Source: Sorex araneus
Taxonomy: Eukaryota; Chordata; Mammalia; Eulipotyphla; Soricidae
Reading direction: 5' to 3'
DNA: 64,000 nt
NCBI RefSeq assembly: GCF_027595985.1
Contig: NC_073303.1
Location: 101,820,320-101,884,319 of the forward strand
Part shown: in pieces, positions 1-11,984 of the stretch
Layout of the letters: every line of letters begins with the position of its first letter
Numbering within the stretch: position 1 is the first letter of the stretch
Position numbers and translations under genes: made by a program
Notes under the pieces: generated by a model
Seen by the model: only the letters and a program-made list of their open reading frames with translations
Database searches by the model: none
What the model was told of the DNA's origin: nothing

Positions 1-1120
1 TCACATTTCCATAAGTAGGCCTACTGGTACAATATAAGCTGTCTCGTGCTTATACCATACTGGATGCAATACTGTGTTGTATTTTTAAAAAAAGCAATAA
101 TAATTGTGAAGCTGACCAGCTGGCAATTCACTAGGGCGACCCAGATGGAAAGAGGTTGAGCCTCAATCATACTGTCTCCAGAAAGTTGACTATACAACAT
201 AAAGAGCCCGGAGCTCTTCTGGAGTGTCTAAGCCAGTTGAGCTCCCAGACTTTCTTCAAAGATTAAACTTGTGATTATTTAAGTCCAAATAATAACAATT
301 ATTAAGAGAAAATATTTATGAAATAACCACCATTTGCATTTTTTCTTGTTTTTATTTCCATTCCTAAAGAGAGAGGAGCAAGAAGAGGGCAGAGACACAA
401 ACAAATGAGACAGATGGTGTGAGCCTCATTCCCACACCTGTTCACAGCCAAGGGTTGGGGTGCAAACTCACCTGTGCTTGAGGATCTGGAGATTTGAGAG
501 AAAGAGAGAGAGAGGAGAGTTTTGGAATAAAGAGAGCTCTATCTTAGTCCTTAAAAGTGAGCAGAATTTTTTAAAGATATGACCAGAATGTCATTAAATA
601 GCTGACTCTATAATTTATTGCAAATTCCAGGGCACTTATGAGAGTCAAAGGGGACACTATTTATAATTGCTTATGGACAAAAGGTGTAAACCTGAATAAT
701 CTCCAGAAAATCAGGAATATATGTTACTGTGCCTAAAAACAAGGATGTTCTAGAGAGAACAATCATTAACAAATGTGGAAAAGGGAAAGTGCTTTGGGTT
801 TATATTTGAAATGAAATCATGAAATAAATGAATGCCTACTTTAGAAAAAAAGTCTTGCATAGAAGTTACTTCTAGAGGTTTCTGTCAAAACTAAAAGTCC
901 CTCACTTTATAACATGTTAATTCTTGAATTAACAGTTAAAATGAAATAATCAAGGCAAAGGGAAGCACTGCCTACAAGAAGCATGGGTCAGAACCCTTTT
1001 CCATTAGGTCATGGAGGAAGAAGTGCACTATTGGTACATGCAGACAACACACAAATACATGAAAAGAATTGTCACAATAAAAGAAGCCAAAGAAGAGTCA
1101 TGAAAATAAAAGGAGGTTTG
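1..1120. other. AT-rich non-coding DNA, nothing recognised
   Basis: No reading frame with protein-like composition and no clear repeat family is visible. A short GA-rich run lies near 495-515. It may hold old, unrecognisable transposon remains. Confidence 0.5.
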
Positions 1121-1400
1121 GGGGCTGGAGTAATAGCACAGCGCGTAGGGTGTTTGCCTTGCACGCGGCCAACCCGGGTTTGATTCCCAGCATCCCATAT
1201 GGTCCCCTTCTCATCTCCAGGAGTAATTCCTGAGTGCAGAGCCAGGAATAACCCCTGTGCATCGCCGGGTGTGACCCAAAAAGCAAAAAAAAAAAAGAAA
1301 GAAAGAAAAGAAAAGAAAAGAAAAGAAAAGAAAAGAAAAGAAAAGAAAAGAAAAGAAAAGAAAAGAAAAGAAAAGAAAAGAAAAGAAAAGAAAAGAAAAG
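1121..1400 (+). mobile_element. A-tailed tRNA-headed SINE (SOR type), full length
   Basis: One of the best preserved A-tailed copies. The head GGGGCTGGAGTAATAGCACA starts the element. A box-A-like stretch lies near 1133-1151 and a box-B-like GGGTTTGATTCCC at 1176-1188. The body runs through CATCCCATATGGTCCCC, AGGAGTAATTCCTGAGTGC and CGGGTGTGACCCAAAAAGC, then an A-rich tail that has become an (AAAAG)n repeat. The poly-A tail implies L1-dependent mobilisation (family knowledge). Confidence 0.9.
1290..1400 (+). repeat. (AAAAG)n microsatellite in SINE tail
   Basis: About 20 near-perfect AAAAG units directly follow the SINE body and evidently grew from its A-rich tail. Translated lysine/arginine-rich or phenylalanine-rich frames across it are artefacts. 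Confidence 0.95.
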
Positions 1401-1409
1401 GAGGAAGAT

Positions 1410-2503
1410 AACTAGAGGTGAAAATGGTTTGTATTTTAAGAAAAGGCAGGCCATAGGCCTAAAATGCAGTCCTTAGGCCAAATATAGTCCTTTGCCAATT
1501 TATGTCAATAAAGTTTAATTGAAACATAAGTATGAACATTATTTTGTATATTTTTCAAGACTGTTGTCATACAACAGTGGTCATACTACAGTGGTAGAGT
1601 TGTATAATTTTAAAGAGACTCGGACCTAATTTATTTACTCTCTGGACCTTTATAGAAGATCTTTGCCGATCCTCTTGCCAAAAGTACTTAAATAGCTAAA
1701 TAGCCTTTCTTATTTCACTGCCAATTTTAAGAGAGATATGCCAAAAAATATAAACCTTCTTTATCACCACTTATTACTTTATAACTTTAGTGGATGATTA
1801 AAACAATAAATGTAAATCCTCAATTCCCATTCCCTTTTGCTTTCCTGTCTACAGGGCTTGAGTGGATCCTGAAATAATAGATATTTATTTCTATATGGCA
1901 AGACAAGTCTGAAGAGATTGTTTCTAATATCCTAGCCCTTCCCCCCTTTTCTTTAAATTAGGTCCCCACAAAAGCAAACCTAAGAAAGCAACTGGAACTA
2001 AGCAATTTATCTTGAGGTGAAAAGATACTGGCAGGATAATAGGAAGGTGATACTCTGAGGAAAAAGTATAAAATAAGGAGTATATTATTCATTCTGCAGC
2101 TACAGTTGACAACCAAAGTTCCATGACAATATGAAAAACTGTTTACAATACTGTCTCAGGAATATCCAACCAAGAGCTGGCTAGGCTACATATTCTTAGC
2201 AGTCATTGACTAAAGCACCCATATCCATATTTTAATTTCTAGTTTATGTGGATTAGGGCCCCAATGCTTCACAGAATTCCCTTTCAAATATACATGTAGT
2301 TGTTATTGAAATTGAAGTTCATAAAAATGTATGTGTAGATCAGGATAAAGTTAAAAGAAATTTCACTCCAAATATTTCTACTCAATCGTTACTTTCAATG
2401 TTCTGAAAGGAACTGCTAAAGGATCCAGAACTCAGGATTTTCATCTCTAAACATGTGGTCCAATAATACTCAAAGATGAAATGACTTTAAAATATGTTGG
2501 CAT
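1410..2503. other. Non-coding, no recognised feature
   Basis: AT-rich sequence without a convincing reading frame or identifiable repeat boundary. Confidence 0.45.
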
Positions 2504-2650
2504 GTGGTAGAGATAGTACATAAATAGTGTTCTTCCCTTGTATCTGGACAAGCAGGGTTTGAACCCTGGTACCACTATGGTCCTCCAAGCACTACCAGGA
2601 TTGATCCCTGACCACCACTCGGTGTGGCCTCAAAGCCAATAAAATAAAAT
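2504..2650 (+). mobile_element. Diverged A-tailed SINE
   Basis: Degraded head (GGTAGAGATAGTACATAAAT), a box-B-like GGGTTTGAACCCTGG near 2555, the body motif CAAGCACTACCAGGATTGAT and the end GGTGTGGCCTCAAAGCCAAT followed by an AATAAAATAAAAT tail. It is clearly older than the copy at 1.1 kb. Confidence 0.7.
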
Positions 2651-3057
2651 ATGTTGGAAAATCATTTGCATTCTTCTCTTTAAAAAGTGAACTCTGATGT
2701 TAAAATATGGGGGAAGTGTGGCAATATGTTTTCTGGGACTAAGTCATAAAAGTAATATTGTTTCTTCCTCGCCCTGCTCTTGACCAGTTGCTTAGTCTGA
2801 GGGAAAGAAGCTGGAATGTATGCTGAAGGGCAACCCAAGTGGTCAGCATCAGCAGAGGCAGATGCTCATGGAAAAGCACCAAATGTCCAGACCAGTTTAC
2901 TATCTATGTGAGTACCATTTTGCACCAAATTATTATGCAACCATTTTGGAACCCCTGTCAAAGATTCACATGACACATGACTTCAGCCAATGTATGATTA
3001 CAAGCTCAGAGAAGTCTCTGACTTGACCACTGAGTCCCTGACCAAGAGGAATCAGAG

Positions 3058-3118
3058 ATTTATACATATATATATGTATAAACATATATATATAATATAT
3101 ATATGCATATATATATAC
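3058..3118. repeat. (TA)n-rich microsatellite
   Basis: Imperfect TATATA and CATATA runs with interruptions. Confidence 0.85.
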
Positions 3119-3555
3119 CCAGCAGAAGTGTTTTTGGTGGTGCGATGGCACTGGAGCTCTTGTGGCTGGGAGTCATGAGAATGACACCCATTAGTGGTAT
3201 GACACTATATCTCTCAAATTCCATGATATTTTAAGCCAGTAATAACTCAGTAAAAGTAATGTCTAGAAAATATCAATTATTATTTTTAGCTATCAAATTT
3301 AGCTATCAAGGCTATCAGTTAAGGACTGCTTTGTATGCAAATAAAGTAGGTAATTAGAAGAGCAGTAAAGAAAAAAGAGAAACAGAGAAAATATTTTTAA
3401 TTTCCTGACTTTTACCATCCACAGGTCTGAATCCTTTCATCAATGCCTTAAATTGGCAAAGTATATGTTGTTTTAATGACTTATGTTATCCTCATCCTTT
3501 TACTTATATTGTCTAAGCACCTCCCCCATCATGTAGAAATATTTTTAAAATATTT

Positions 3556-4893
3556 TTTAAAATATCTTTTTAAAAAAAATTATTAGTGAATCACCGTGAG
3601 GTACAGTTACAAACTTACGAACTTTCATGTTTGCATTTCAGTCATACAGTGATCATTTACATCCCTCCACCAGTGCCTCCTCCACCAATGTTCCCAGTAT
3701 CCCTCTAACCACACCTACCCCAACCCCCACAACCCCACCCTGCCTCTGCAGCAGGGCATTCCCTTTTATTTTCTCTCCTTTGGGGTATTGTAGTTTGCAG
3801 TAGAGGTATTGAGTGGCCATCATGTTTTGTCTATAGTCTACTTTCGGCACACATCTTTCAACCTAAGTCCTCACAACATCCTCTATCTCAGTTGCCTTTT
3901 CCCCCAGTACATGAGGCCAGTTTCTAAGCTGTGGGGTAGACCTCCTAGTTCTAATCTCTACTACCAATCTCTAATACTTTTGGGTGTTAGTCTCCTGTTC
4001 TGTTACTTTATATTCTACTAATGAGTACGGTCTTTCTATGTCTGTGTCTCTCTTTCTGACTCATTTCACTTAACATGATACTTTCCATGTTGATCCACTT
4101 ATTTGCAAATTTCATGACTTAATCTTTTCTAACACCTGTGTAGTATTCCATTGTGTAGATGTAGCAAAGTTTCTTTAACCAGTCATCTGTTTGGGGCATT
4201 CTATTTTTTTCCAGTTTTTGGCTATTTTAAACAGTGGCTGCAATTAACATACAAATGCAGATGTCATTTCTACTACTCCTTTTTGCCTCTCCGGGATATA
4301 TTCCCAGGAGTGGTATTGCTGGGTCAAACGGGAGCTCAATTTCTAATTTTTTGAGGATCGTCCATATTGTTTTCCAAAAGGGCTGGACCAGTCAGCATTC
4401 TCACCAGCAGTGAAGGAGAGTCCCTTTCTCCCCACATTCACACCAACACCAGTTGCTTTTGTTCTTTTGGATATGGGCCAGTCTCTGTGGTGTGAGATGG
4501 TATCTCATTGTTATTTTGATCTGCATCTCCCTGATGATTAGTGATACAGAGCATTTTCTCATGTGCCTCTTAGCCATTCAGACTTCTTCTTTGAGAAAGT
4601 TTCTATTCATTTCATCACCTATTTTTTGATGGGATTGGATGTTTTCTTCTTGTGGAATTCAACCAGCGCTTGTATATCCTTGATATCAACCCTTTATTGG
4701 ATGGGTATTGGGTAAATATCCTTTCCCATTCTGTAGGTTGTCTTTGTATTTTAGTCCTTGTTTCTTTTGATGTGCAGAAGCTTCTTAGTTTAAGATAGTC
4801 CCGTTTGTTTATCTCTGTTTTCACTTGCTTGGCACAACAAACCCCCACAGAAAGGTGGCAAAAAACCCTGTGACAATAATCTCTCTCCACTTC
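3556..4893 (-). mobile_element. L1 3' segment (ORF2 C-terminus and 3' UTR), antisense
   Basis: A T-rich run (complement of the poly-A tail) is followed by the L1 3' UTR on the minus strand, with its GTGAATCACCGTGAGG end. ORF2 C-terminal coding sequence follows. Minus-strand translation of 4615-4890 carries ORF2 signatures such as KLRSFCTSKET, RQPTEWERIFTQYPSNKGLI and SRIYK. The TATTCCATTGTGTAGATGTA block at about 4143-4162 is the complement of the conserved YIYTMEY codons. Reading frames are broken throughout. It forms one insertion with the opposite-strand segment at 4894-5476. Confidence 0.85.
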
Positions 4894-5476
4894 TGTTCAA
4901 TATAGTACTGGAAGTACTTGCAATAATGGTTAGGCAGGAAAAATATATTAAGGGCTTTCAGATATAAAAGGAAGAAATCAAGCTCTCACTATTCTCAGAT
5001 GTTATGATGCTATACTAAAAGAACCCTAAACCCTCTACCAAGAAACTCCTAGAAACAATAGACTTGTATAGTAAAGTTGCAGGCTATAAAATCAATACCC
5101 AAAAGTCCATGGCTTTCCTATACACAAATAATGAGAGAGAAGTAAGCTGTATGAAAAAAGCAATCCTGTTCACAATTGTGCCTCAAAATATCAAGTACCT
5201 TGGAATCAGCTTAACTAAGGAGAAAAAAGGACTTGTATAAAGAAAACTACAAAATGCAACTTCAGGAAATAAAAGAGGACATGAGGAAATAGAAGTATAT
5301 GATGGATTGGAAGAATTAACATTGTCAAAATGGCAATACTCCCCAATGTATTGTACAAATTCAATGTGATCCCTGTAAGAATACCCATGACATTCTTCAA
5401 AGAATTGGAGCAAACACTCCTGAAATTCATATGGAAAAATAAGCCCCCACGAATAGCTAAAACAATTCTTATACCT
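4894..5476 (+). mobile_element. Inverted L1 ORF2 reverse-transcriptase segment (twin-primed 5' part)
   Basis: Plus-strand sequence decodes, with frameshifts and stops, to the L1 reverse transcriptase core: FNIVLEVLA, KVAGYKINTQKS, AFLYTNNE, IKYLGISLTKE and a terminal PRIAKTIL. It abuts the antisense L1 3' segment in opposite orientation. ORF2 sequence between PRIAK and the start of the 3' segment (roughly 150 residues by family comparison) is missing at the junction. This is the arrangement expected from twin priming. I could not define a target-site duplication. Confidence 0.8.
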
Positions 5477-5479
5477 CAA

Positions 5480-6984
5480 TCTTAAGTCTTTAAACATCCA
5501 TCTCCTTCTTCCCTATACAAACACTCTTGTAATCAGTGCTGCCTCCTCATTTCCTTACATGACCAGGTGCACAGAAATCATATGCTTGTGCAGTTCTCAC
5601 ACCTTTCCACTCTCAGGCTCACATTCCCCTGGATGGAGCAGGGATGCAATCCACCTCTGCTGTTCTGCGCATTCCCCTCCTCCAATGCAAAGGCCTCCTA
5701 TCTTTTGGCAGATCTTGGCCCACTCATGCTTCAGCAGTCTGTGATCACTTTTTTCTCTGAAACTATAAGTCAAGGTGCTGTCACCACGTGACACATCACC
5801 ACACCACTTACTAACTAGCATTGCTGATTATTTTCAGTTTCACTCCTTCTTGTGTACTCATTCAGATTAGCAAAATGGTTTGGTTTCATTTGAATAGAAT
5901 CACCTTGCATACATTTAGCGTTGATTTACTTTCATAAAATAAAGGCATGCATTATTAACTTAATATATTTTTTGAAAACTTATCTAAACATAATTTCGTC
6001 TTCAAAACACTTGGCTGACATGTGGATGTACATCTATACACAGATATGTGTATATTATTTCCATTTTACAAACAGAAGAAAAATAAATGCAGAAAGATAG
6101 TATGTTAGGAAATGCAATGCAAGCTTCAGCATGAGGCAGATTGTGATTTTAATCTTAATTTATAATGAAACTTTCAGGCCTTGGAGAAGTTAAGCCCTCT
6201 GAGGCCGTAAATCAAGGTTTATAATGCCCATTTTCCAGGACTTTTAGGAGAACTAGACAAAATAGTGTTGCAATAATAGTGTTCCCCTACTATCTGGGGA
6301 AATCTACCAAGTACACAATGCACTCTACTAAGCACTTTATACATTTCCTATCATTTCATTGTCTCAATCTTATGTTATACATCTTAATATTATACCCTGA
6401 AGCAACAGACAACACTGAGAAGATGTGTGTAAGCTGTCTAAAACATTTTAAACACACTGATCATCAGCAACAAAAAATGTGGCCAGTCTTATCATAGAGA
6501 CATTGAGCAAGAAGCCCTGGCCAGAAAGAATAGGAGCAGCAAATAAAATTTGCAAAGAGATGGGTGCAATCAGGTCCATGCTCTGGCAGGAGAGGCTAGT
6601 CTGCAAGAGTCAGGAGCATAGGCAATTGCTGGACAGATTACAACCTTTAAGCAATGTTTGCATTTGTTTCTACTGATGCAATAAATAAGTCTTTGTAATA
6701 GTAAAAGAAAAAGAAACACCCTACAACAACAACCACTTATAGGGCAAGAGTAACACCACTGCAGACATTGATAATGGCAGGGTAGAAAATTAACCAACAA
6801 TAGTGTCAAGAGGCACTGACCTTGTTCATGGGCACTTGTCAGGAAATATCAGCACATGACTTTTCCTGGCCTCTGACATCTTAGGCGATTTGGCAGAGCG
6901 ATGGCTTGAAAACAGACTCCCTAGTCACGGCAAACACCAGGCCTCAACAGATAGGGGATAAGCCAGTCCCTCTCATCTCCCCAC
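5480..6984. other. Non-coding, no recognised feature
   Basis: Small frames here lack recognisable domains. Possible old repeat remains cannot be assigned by eye. Confidence 0.4.
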
Positions 6985-7465
6985 CCATGGGACCCTGAGA
7001 TGATGCCCACAAGCTGCCTCCGGTCACTATTTAAGCTTCTTAATGCCCATGATCTAAAGAGACTCCAAAGATCTTAGAACCAAGCAGCTCACTGCAGAGA
7101 TCTCTCCAGACACTACTTACCTAAAATTTCTGAATTCCAGAAGTGTGTGGCTTCTCTTGCCGTCATGCAACATATTATGCTATTTATAACAAGCAACAGA
7201 AAATAAATTATCCAGCATCGCCTTTTCATCGGGCTTGTGTGGTGGCAGGAAAATTCTAAATAATAATGGTGGGATTGGTTTCAAAATATTGAATGAAATC
7301 AAAGTAGAGAGTATTGTGGAAATTTTCTGCCACACAGACAGGGGAAGGGCTGGGATATGCAGGAATACTGGGGATTTTGGTGGTGGAAAATGTGCACTGG
7401 TGGGTGGCTGGGTGTTTGATCGTTGTATGAGCGAAACTCAAACATGAAAGCTTTGTAACTGTGTC
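6985..7465 (+). mobile_element. Composite L1-tailed repeat, copy with tail
   Basis: Contains the head motif CCATGATCTAAAGAGACTCC and a diverged GCAACATATTATGC...AGCAACAGAAAATAAATTAT block. The L1-3'-UTR-like tail follows (GAATACTGGGGATTTTGGTGG, then a TGTAACTGTGTCTCACGGTG end). The A-tail position is occupied by an (AAAG)n repeat. Head and tail agree with the bounded copy at 44922-45696. The 5' limit is uncertain. Confidence 0.6.
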
Positions 7466-7480
7466 TCACGGTGATTCAAT

Positions 7481-7705
<225 letters not shown>

Positions 7706-8394
7706 AGGAAAAGCCCTACTGAACACTTTCCTGGTTCTTAAGTCTAATCATTTTTGGCATTTGCTGTTTCTCTAGCTGAAACCACCCCCACTTCAGAGAG
7801 TCACATGATCAGTTCCCTCATTTCACTGAGTTCTGTGACCAAAGCTTGATCGTTGGCCCTTCTGAGCACGCTCTCTAAACTATCACTCTCCCACATGAGC
7901 TTGCAGGCTTTTGTGCAAGCCAATTCTATTCATTCCATTTATGATCACCTGACACTTCAAGTGACACTTATTGCCGTTGTTTTAATTCTACCTATAAAAT
8001 GGCACACCTTCCCATAGATCACAGTCCTCCTGAAAACGGTATTGCAGCCAGTCCCTTAGTTGCTCATAGACATATAATTTTACACATATTATATATTTTT
8101 TGTCTGTGCTAGAATGTAAACTACACCAGAAAAGGAACTGTCTATATTCACTGAAGCACCTAGTTACCTACCACAAACTCTGGCACATAGTAGAGGTGAA
8201 TAAATATTTTTCTAAACAAAAATTTATCCTTATGCTCATTTAGAGGTTTGTTTTATAGATTCATTTGTTTTCAAAGGAAAATTCTAAACAAGTTGCAAAA
8301 CTAATTAGAGTTCTGTTGACTGTTCCTTCTCTTGGGTCTTGAATTGTTTTCCAAACATTACACTGATTTAAAAAAAAATGAAGACAGAAAACAG
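7706..8394. other. Non-coding, no recognised feature
   Basis: No protein-like frame or identifiable repeat. Confidence 0.4.
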
Positions 8395-8530
8395 TATAGG
8401 AGTTGGAGTGGGTAGGATGCTTGCCTTTCATGATGCCAATCGTGGTTTGTCATATGATCCCGAACCACTAAACTTTTGAGTTATAGTTATAGCACCATTG
8501 AGGTATGACCCAACAACTAAAAAAATAAAT
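8395..8530 (+). mobile_element. Old A-tailed SINE
   Basis: Head remnant GGAGTTGGAGTGGGTAGGAT, GCTTGCCTTTCATGATGCCA and the end GAGGTATGACCCAACAACTA with an A-rich tail. The central body is strongly diverged or partly lost. Confidence 0.55.
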
Positions 8531-8957
8531 AAAATTGAAGAAATGAAGGAAGAGAGGGAGCAAGGGAGTGAGAGAGTGAGGGGGAAAGGGAGGGGGAAAA
8601 TAGATCAACAACTTTTTAAATCTCACGTTTTATGTCATAATTTAAAATGAATTGTCTTTTTTGGGTTTCACCTTCCACTAGGAGGACTGGGCTGGTATCG
8701 TTGTGACCTGTTTAAAGAAGGAGAAGCTATGGTTAACAGATATTAAACAGCTTTCCAAAAATCACACAGAAATTTAGTTGTTGGGAAAATAGGTAGCCCA
8801 GCTCAGAACCCAGAATTCTAGATTGCATCATAGTTTAATCATTTGGCAACAGAAACAAACTATGCACACATCATAGAGAGTGTGAAGCATCCACCACTAA
8901 AGAATGGCACAGCTCCCCTTGACCAGTAGGGGAACCGATATCTTTTTAGAAAGCATT

Positions 8958-9120
8958 TCAGGATCCACATAGTGCAGGTGTAAGATATTTGTCATCATGC
9001 ATACAGCTGACACCAGTTCAATCCCAAGCATCACATATGGCCCACCAATAATAGCCACAAGTGACTTCTACACACAGAACTAGGAGTAAGACCCAAGCAC
9101 CATAGGGTGTGACACAAACC
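8958..9120 (+). mobile_element. Old A-tailed SINE
   Basis: Box-B-like CAGTTCAATCCCAAGCATCA, CATATGGCCCACC, AACTAGGAGTAAGACCCAAG and a TAGGGTGTGACACAAACC end are in the family order. The head is worn. Confidence 0.6.
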
Positions 9121-9164
9121 TTCTGCTAACAACCTCACACGGGGGAGTGGGGTGGGGGGAGGAT

Positions 9165-9440
9165 CCCAGGACCAGGGGGACAGTACTAGGATTAGGGCAC
9201 ATGGCTTCCATGTACCTGGCCTGACCAGAGTTGATCCCCAGTACCATATGATGTCCTGTGCATCACAATGTTTGGCCCTGGAATCCCAAAGCACTGCTGG
9301 AGTGGCCCTGGTAGTCCCAGAACTTCACTCTCTGAAAGGTGCCATAATCTGTGACTCTAGCACCGAACCACTGATTGGTTGGCCAAGTATTTCTGTGACT
9401 TCAGGGATCTCTAAGTACTAGTTCTGAGGCAAAAAGAAAA
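9165..9440 (+). mobile_element. Possible tRNA-derived SINE, diverged
   Basis: GACAGTACTAGGATTAGGGC, CCTGGCCTGACCAGAGTTGA and TCCCCAGTACCATATGATGT resemble the SINE head and box B, but the 3' half does not follow the usual body. It could be an older family. Confidence 0.35.
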
Positions 9441-9542
9441 TAAGTTCTATCACACTCCACCCTATCAATGGAACCAAGAATGAAGATGATTCTTTGTCTT
9501 CTCCCAGTTTTCTCTGTATAAGATAGACACAGCACATGACTT

Positions 9543-9612
9543 AGGTTCTAGAAATAGCCTTTAAAAATTTACTTACCAGGTTCTAGAAATAGCCTTTAAA
9601 AATTTACTTACC
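9543..9612. repeat. Perfect 35-bp tandem duplication
   Basis: The unit beginning AGGTTCTAGAAATAGCC and ending TTTACTTACC occurs at 9543-9577 and again, identical by eye, at 9578-9612. Confidence 0.95.
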
Positions 9613-9619
9613 AGAAAGC

Positions 9620-10689
9620 CTTACCAGTTGCTCAACACCATTTTGAAGTGTGAACAAGCAAATTACTGTTATATTGATAGATTGCCCTGGGATGAACTGT
9701 GTGCTATATACATACATATGCATATGGAATCATAAAATAGTAGTGTAAATTATGTGTTACTATAGGAGTAGACATTTTAGAATATTTATTTCATTGCTAT
9801 TAGTGATATATCTCATATTTATGCTTTCTAGAAACTGAAAAGAATGAATTTAATCCTTTGATACTACATGATTACATTTCAAATGATCTTAAATCTTATA
9901 TGCCTGCAATATCTGACTGAAAAAACTGGTCTTGATAAGGCATAGGTGTATGGATTTACTTTCCACAGGTCTTCCTTTTAAATGACATTCCCAAAGACTC
10001 TAGTTTATATCTAAGTGATAGTTTAGGTACATAATTATTTCTTCAAATAGACAGTAAAGGTAAAAATTCTTTATACCTTATTTCTCAGTTGCCAACTGTG
10101 GTTCTAATTAAGATTCACTCTTGGTATATATAATTGCATCAGATAATGTTATACTTACCTCATTATGTAATAATTACATCTGTGGCTTTGGTTTTGTTTT
10201 TAATTATCTTCCAAGGTTTTCTACAAATGGCATGGGACAACTGATAAAAGTCATGCACTCGTGACAGAAAAAAACACTTAAAGGACAAAGCCTCCAAAGG
10301 TAGTGATGATGCCAGGAGTAAAATGTCAATAACTTGAGGTAAACTGGATGGAGGCCAGTGCTAAACGGTGGCTGTCTCTTACTGAAATGATCCTGTGAAA
10401 CAGACTTCATGTCATGTTGAATGCATTCATTCTTATCAGTCTCTAATAGGGATTCTTATTTGCAACAGAACTTTAGGAAGCCTGGAGAGATAGTACTAGG
10501 GGAAAGTTAGTATCAGAGGGAAATCCTCAGGAATCAAGAGTGATGTCTAAGTCAGTACCTGCCTGCAGAGTTGAGAATTAGGAGTAATAGAACAGAAAGG
10601 GATGGTATGATCCCTCACGTCTCTCACCCCTCCAGAGAGATGTATACAAGAAAAATACATTGAGTCACTTACTCCAGGATTAAATAAAA
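9620..10689. other. Non-coding; possible SINE remnant near 10.48 kb
   Basis: AT-rich. A GCCTGGAGAGATAGTACTAG stretch at about 10480 resembles a SINE head, but the body is not convincing. Confidence 0.35.
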
Positions 10690-10705
10690 CCTGGAGTCAT
10701 TTTCT

Positions 10706-10856
10706 TTTTTTTAATTTATTTATTTTATTTTATTGAATCACCATGTGGAAAATTACAATGCTTTCAGGCTGAAGTCTCAGTTATACAATGTTGAAACAAC
10801 CATCCCTTCACCGGTGCCCATATCCCACCACCAAAAAAAAAAAAACACAGCACACC
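10706..10856 (-). mobile_element. Short 5'-truncated L1 3' end with 16-bp target duplication
   Basis: The T-rich start is followed by the minus-strand L1 3' UTR end (TATTGAATCACCATG, CCACCGGTGCCCA-like motifs). It is flanked by a perfect direct repeat CCTGGAGTCATTTTCT at 10690-10705 and 10857-10872. An internal A13 run lies near the distal end. The insertion is young enough to keep an exact duplication. Confidence 0.88.
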
Positions 10857-11055
10857 CCTGGAGTCATTTTCTACTAAAATTCCAGGAATGCCAGATGACA
10901 TCCGAGTTGCAATAAATTTAGATTAAAATAATGAACAATTTATAATGAATTTATTTTTGATAAAATAATAAATAAATAATAAATGAGCAGGTATGCGTTG
11001 AGAACATAAGTCTCTGTGCCAAGGGATTATTCCTAATGATGTTTGAGCTTGTTTG

Positions 11056-11302
11056 GAGGAGCGATAGCACAGTGAGTAGGGCGTTTTGCCTCGCACGCTG
11101 CTGATCTGGGTTCGATTCCTCCGCCCCCCTCCTGAGAGCCCTGCAAGTGACCAAGAGTATCTCACCCGCACAGCAGAACCTGGCAAGCTACCCTTTGTGT
11201 ATTCGATATGCCAGAAACAGCAACAAGTCTCACAATGGAGATGTTACTGGTGCTCGCTCGAGTAAATCGATGAACAACGGAAGGACAGTGCTATAGTGCT
11301 AC
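11056..11302 (+). mobile_element. RTE-tailed tRNA-headed SINE, short form, near full length
   Basis: Head GGAGGAGCGATAGCACAGTG, box B GGGTTCGATTCCTCC, body GGCAAGCTACC...GTATTCGATATGCC, then the tail ATGGAGATGTTACTGGTGC with CTCGAGTAAATCGATGAACA. It ends in AGTGCTATAGTGCTAC short repeats instead of poly-A. The tail matches the 3' end of the RTE LINE copies at 39.3 and 42.5 kb. Confidence 0.88.
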
Positions 11303-11583
11303 TCTTGCCTTTATAAATTGAAAACCCTTGAGGTTCAAATCTTGGAGCACTCTATAATAATAAAAAAAATATTTGAGCTGCAATTGTATCAACCCTGTTT
11401 CTTACTTTGCTGACTCAATTTTGCCTACTATGCTTGAGATGTGTCACTACGCTGCTTTCACATTTTTCAGGTACTCTCCATGACCTATAAAGTCAATTCT
11501 AAATGCCGATTCTGCTACCATTGACTTCTAGTTAAAACCCCAAGCTATTTGTTTAGCATAGCATCTCTGGTTCTAAAATTATC

Positions 11584-11833
11584 ACTGTATCACTGTCATC
11601 CTGTTGTTAGCTGATTTACTCGAGTGGGCACTAGTAACCTCTCTATTCCTCCCAGCCCTGAGATTTTAGCAGCCTCTCCTTACCTGTCTTTCCCAAGGAT
11701 TGGAGGCTCTTTCAGGGTCAGGGGGATGAGATCCATCATTACTGTTTTTGGCATATCGAATACACCATGGGTAGCTTGTCAGGCTCTGCTCGTGCGGGTG
11801 GAATACTCTTGGTAGCTTGCCAGACTCTCTGAG
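11584..11833 (-). mobile_element. RTE-tailed SINE, long form, 5'-truncated
   Basis: On the minus strand the 3' tail lies at the low-coordinate side (ATCACTGTATCACTGTCATC). The long-form segment CCCAGCCCTGAGATTTTAGC...GGAGGCTCTTTCAGGGTCAG follows, then GGCATATCGAATACACCATG and GGTAGCTTGCCAG. It stops at CTCTGAGAG, so the tRNA head is absent. Confidence 0.82.
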
Positions 11834-11839
11834 AGTGAA

Positions 11840-11897
11840 TATATATATATATGTATATATATATTTATGCTCATATATATATATATATATATATATT
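11840..11897. repeat. (AT)n microsatellite
   Basis: Imperfect AT runs directly beyond the truncated SINE end. Confidence 0.85.
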
Positions 11898-11984
11898 ACT
11901 CTCTATGATTTATTGCCTACTGTCTGAAATCCATCATATATGGTGTGGTAATTATGGAAAATGGGTAGGAAGTGTCTTATAATA

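Noticed and set aside
1133..1190. tRNA gene (box A and box B present)
   Set aside because: No complete cloverleaf. These are the promoter boxes of a tRNA-derived SINE, repeated many times in the window.
1098..1454. 118-residue Phe/Leu/Ser-rich minus-strand frame and its Lys-rich plus-strand partner
   Set aside because: Pure translation of the (AAAAG)n microsatellite in a SINE tail.
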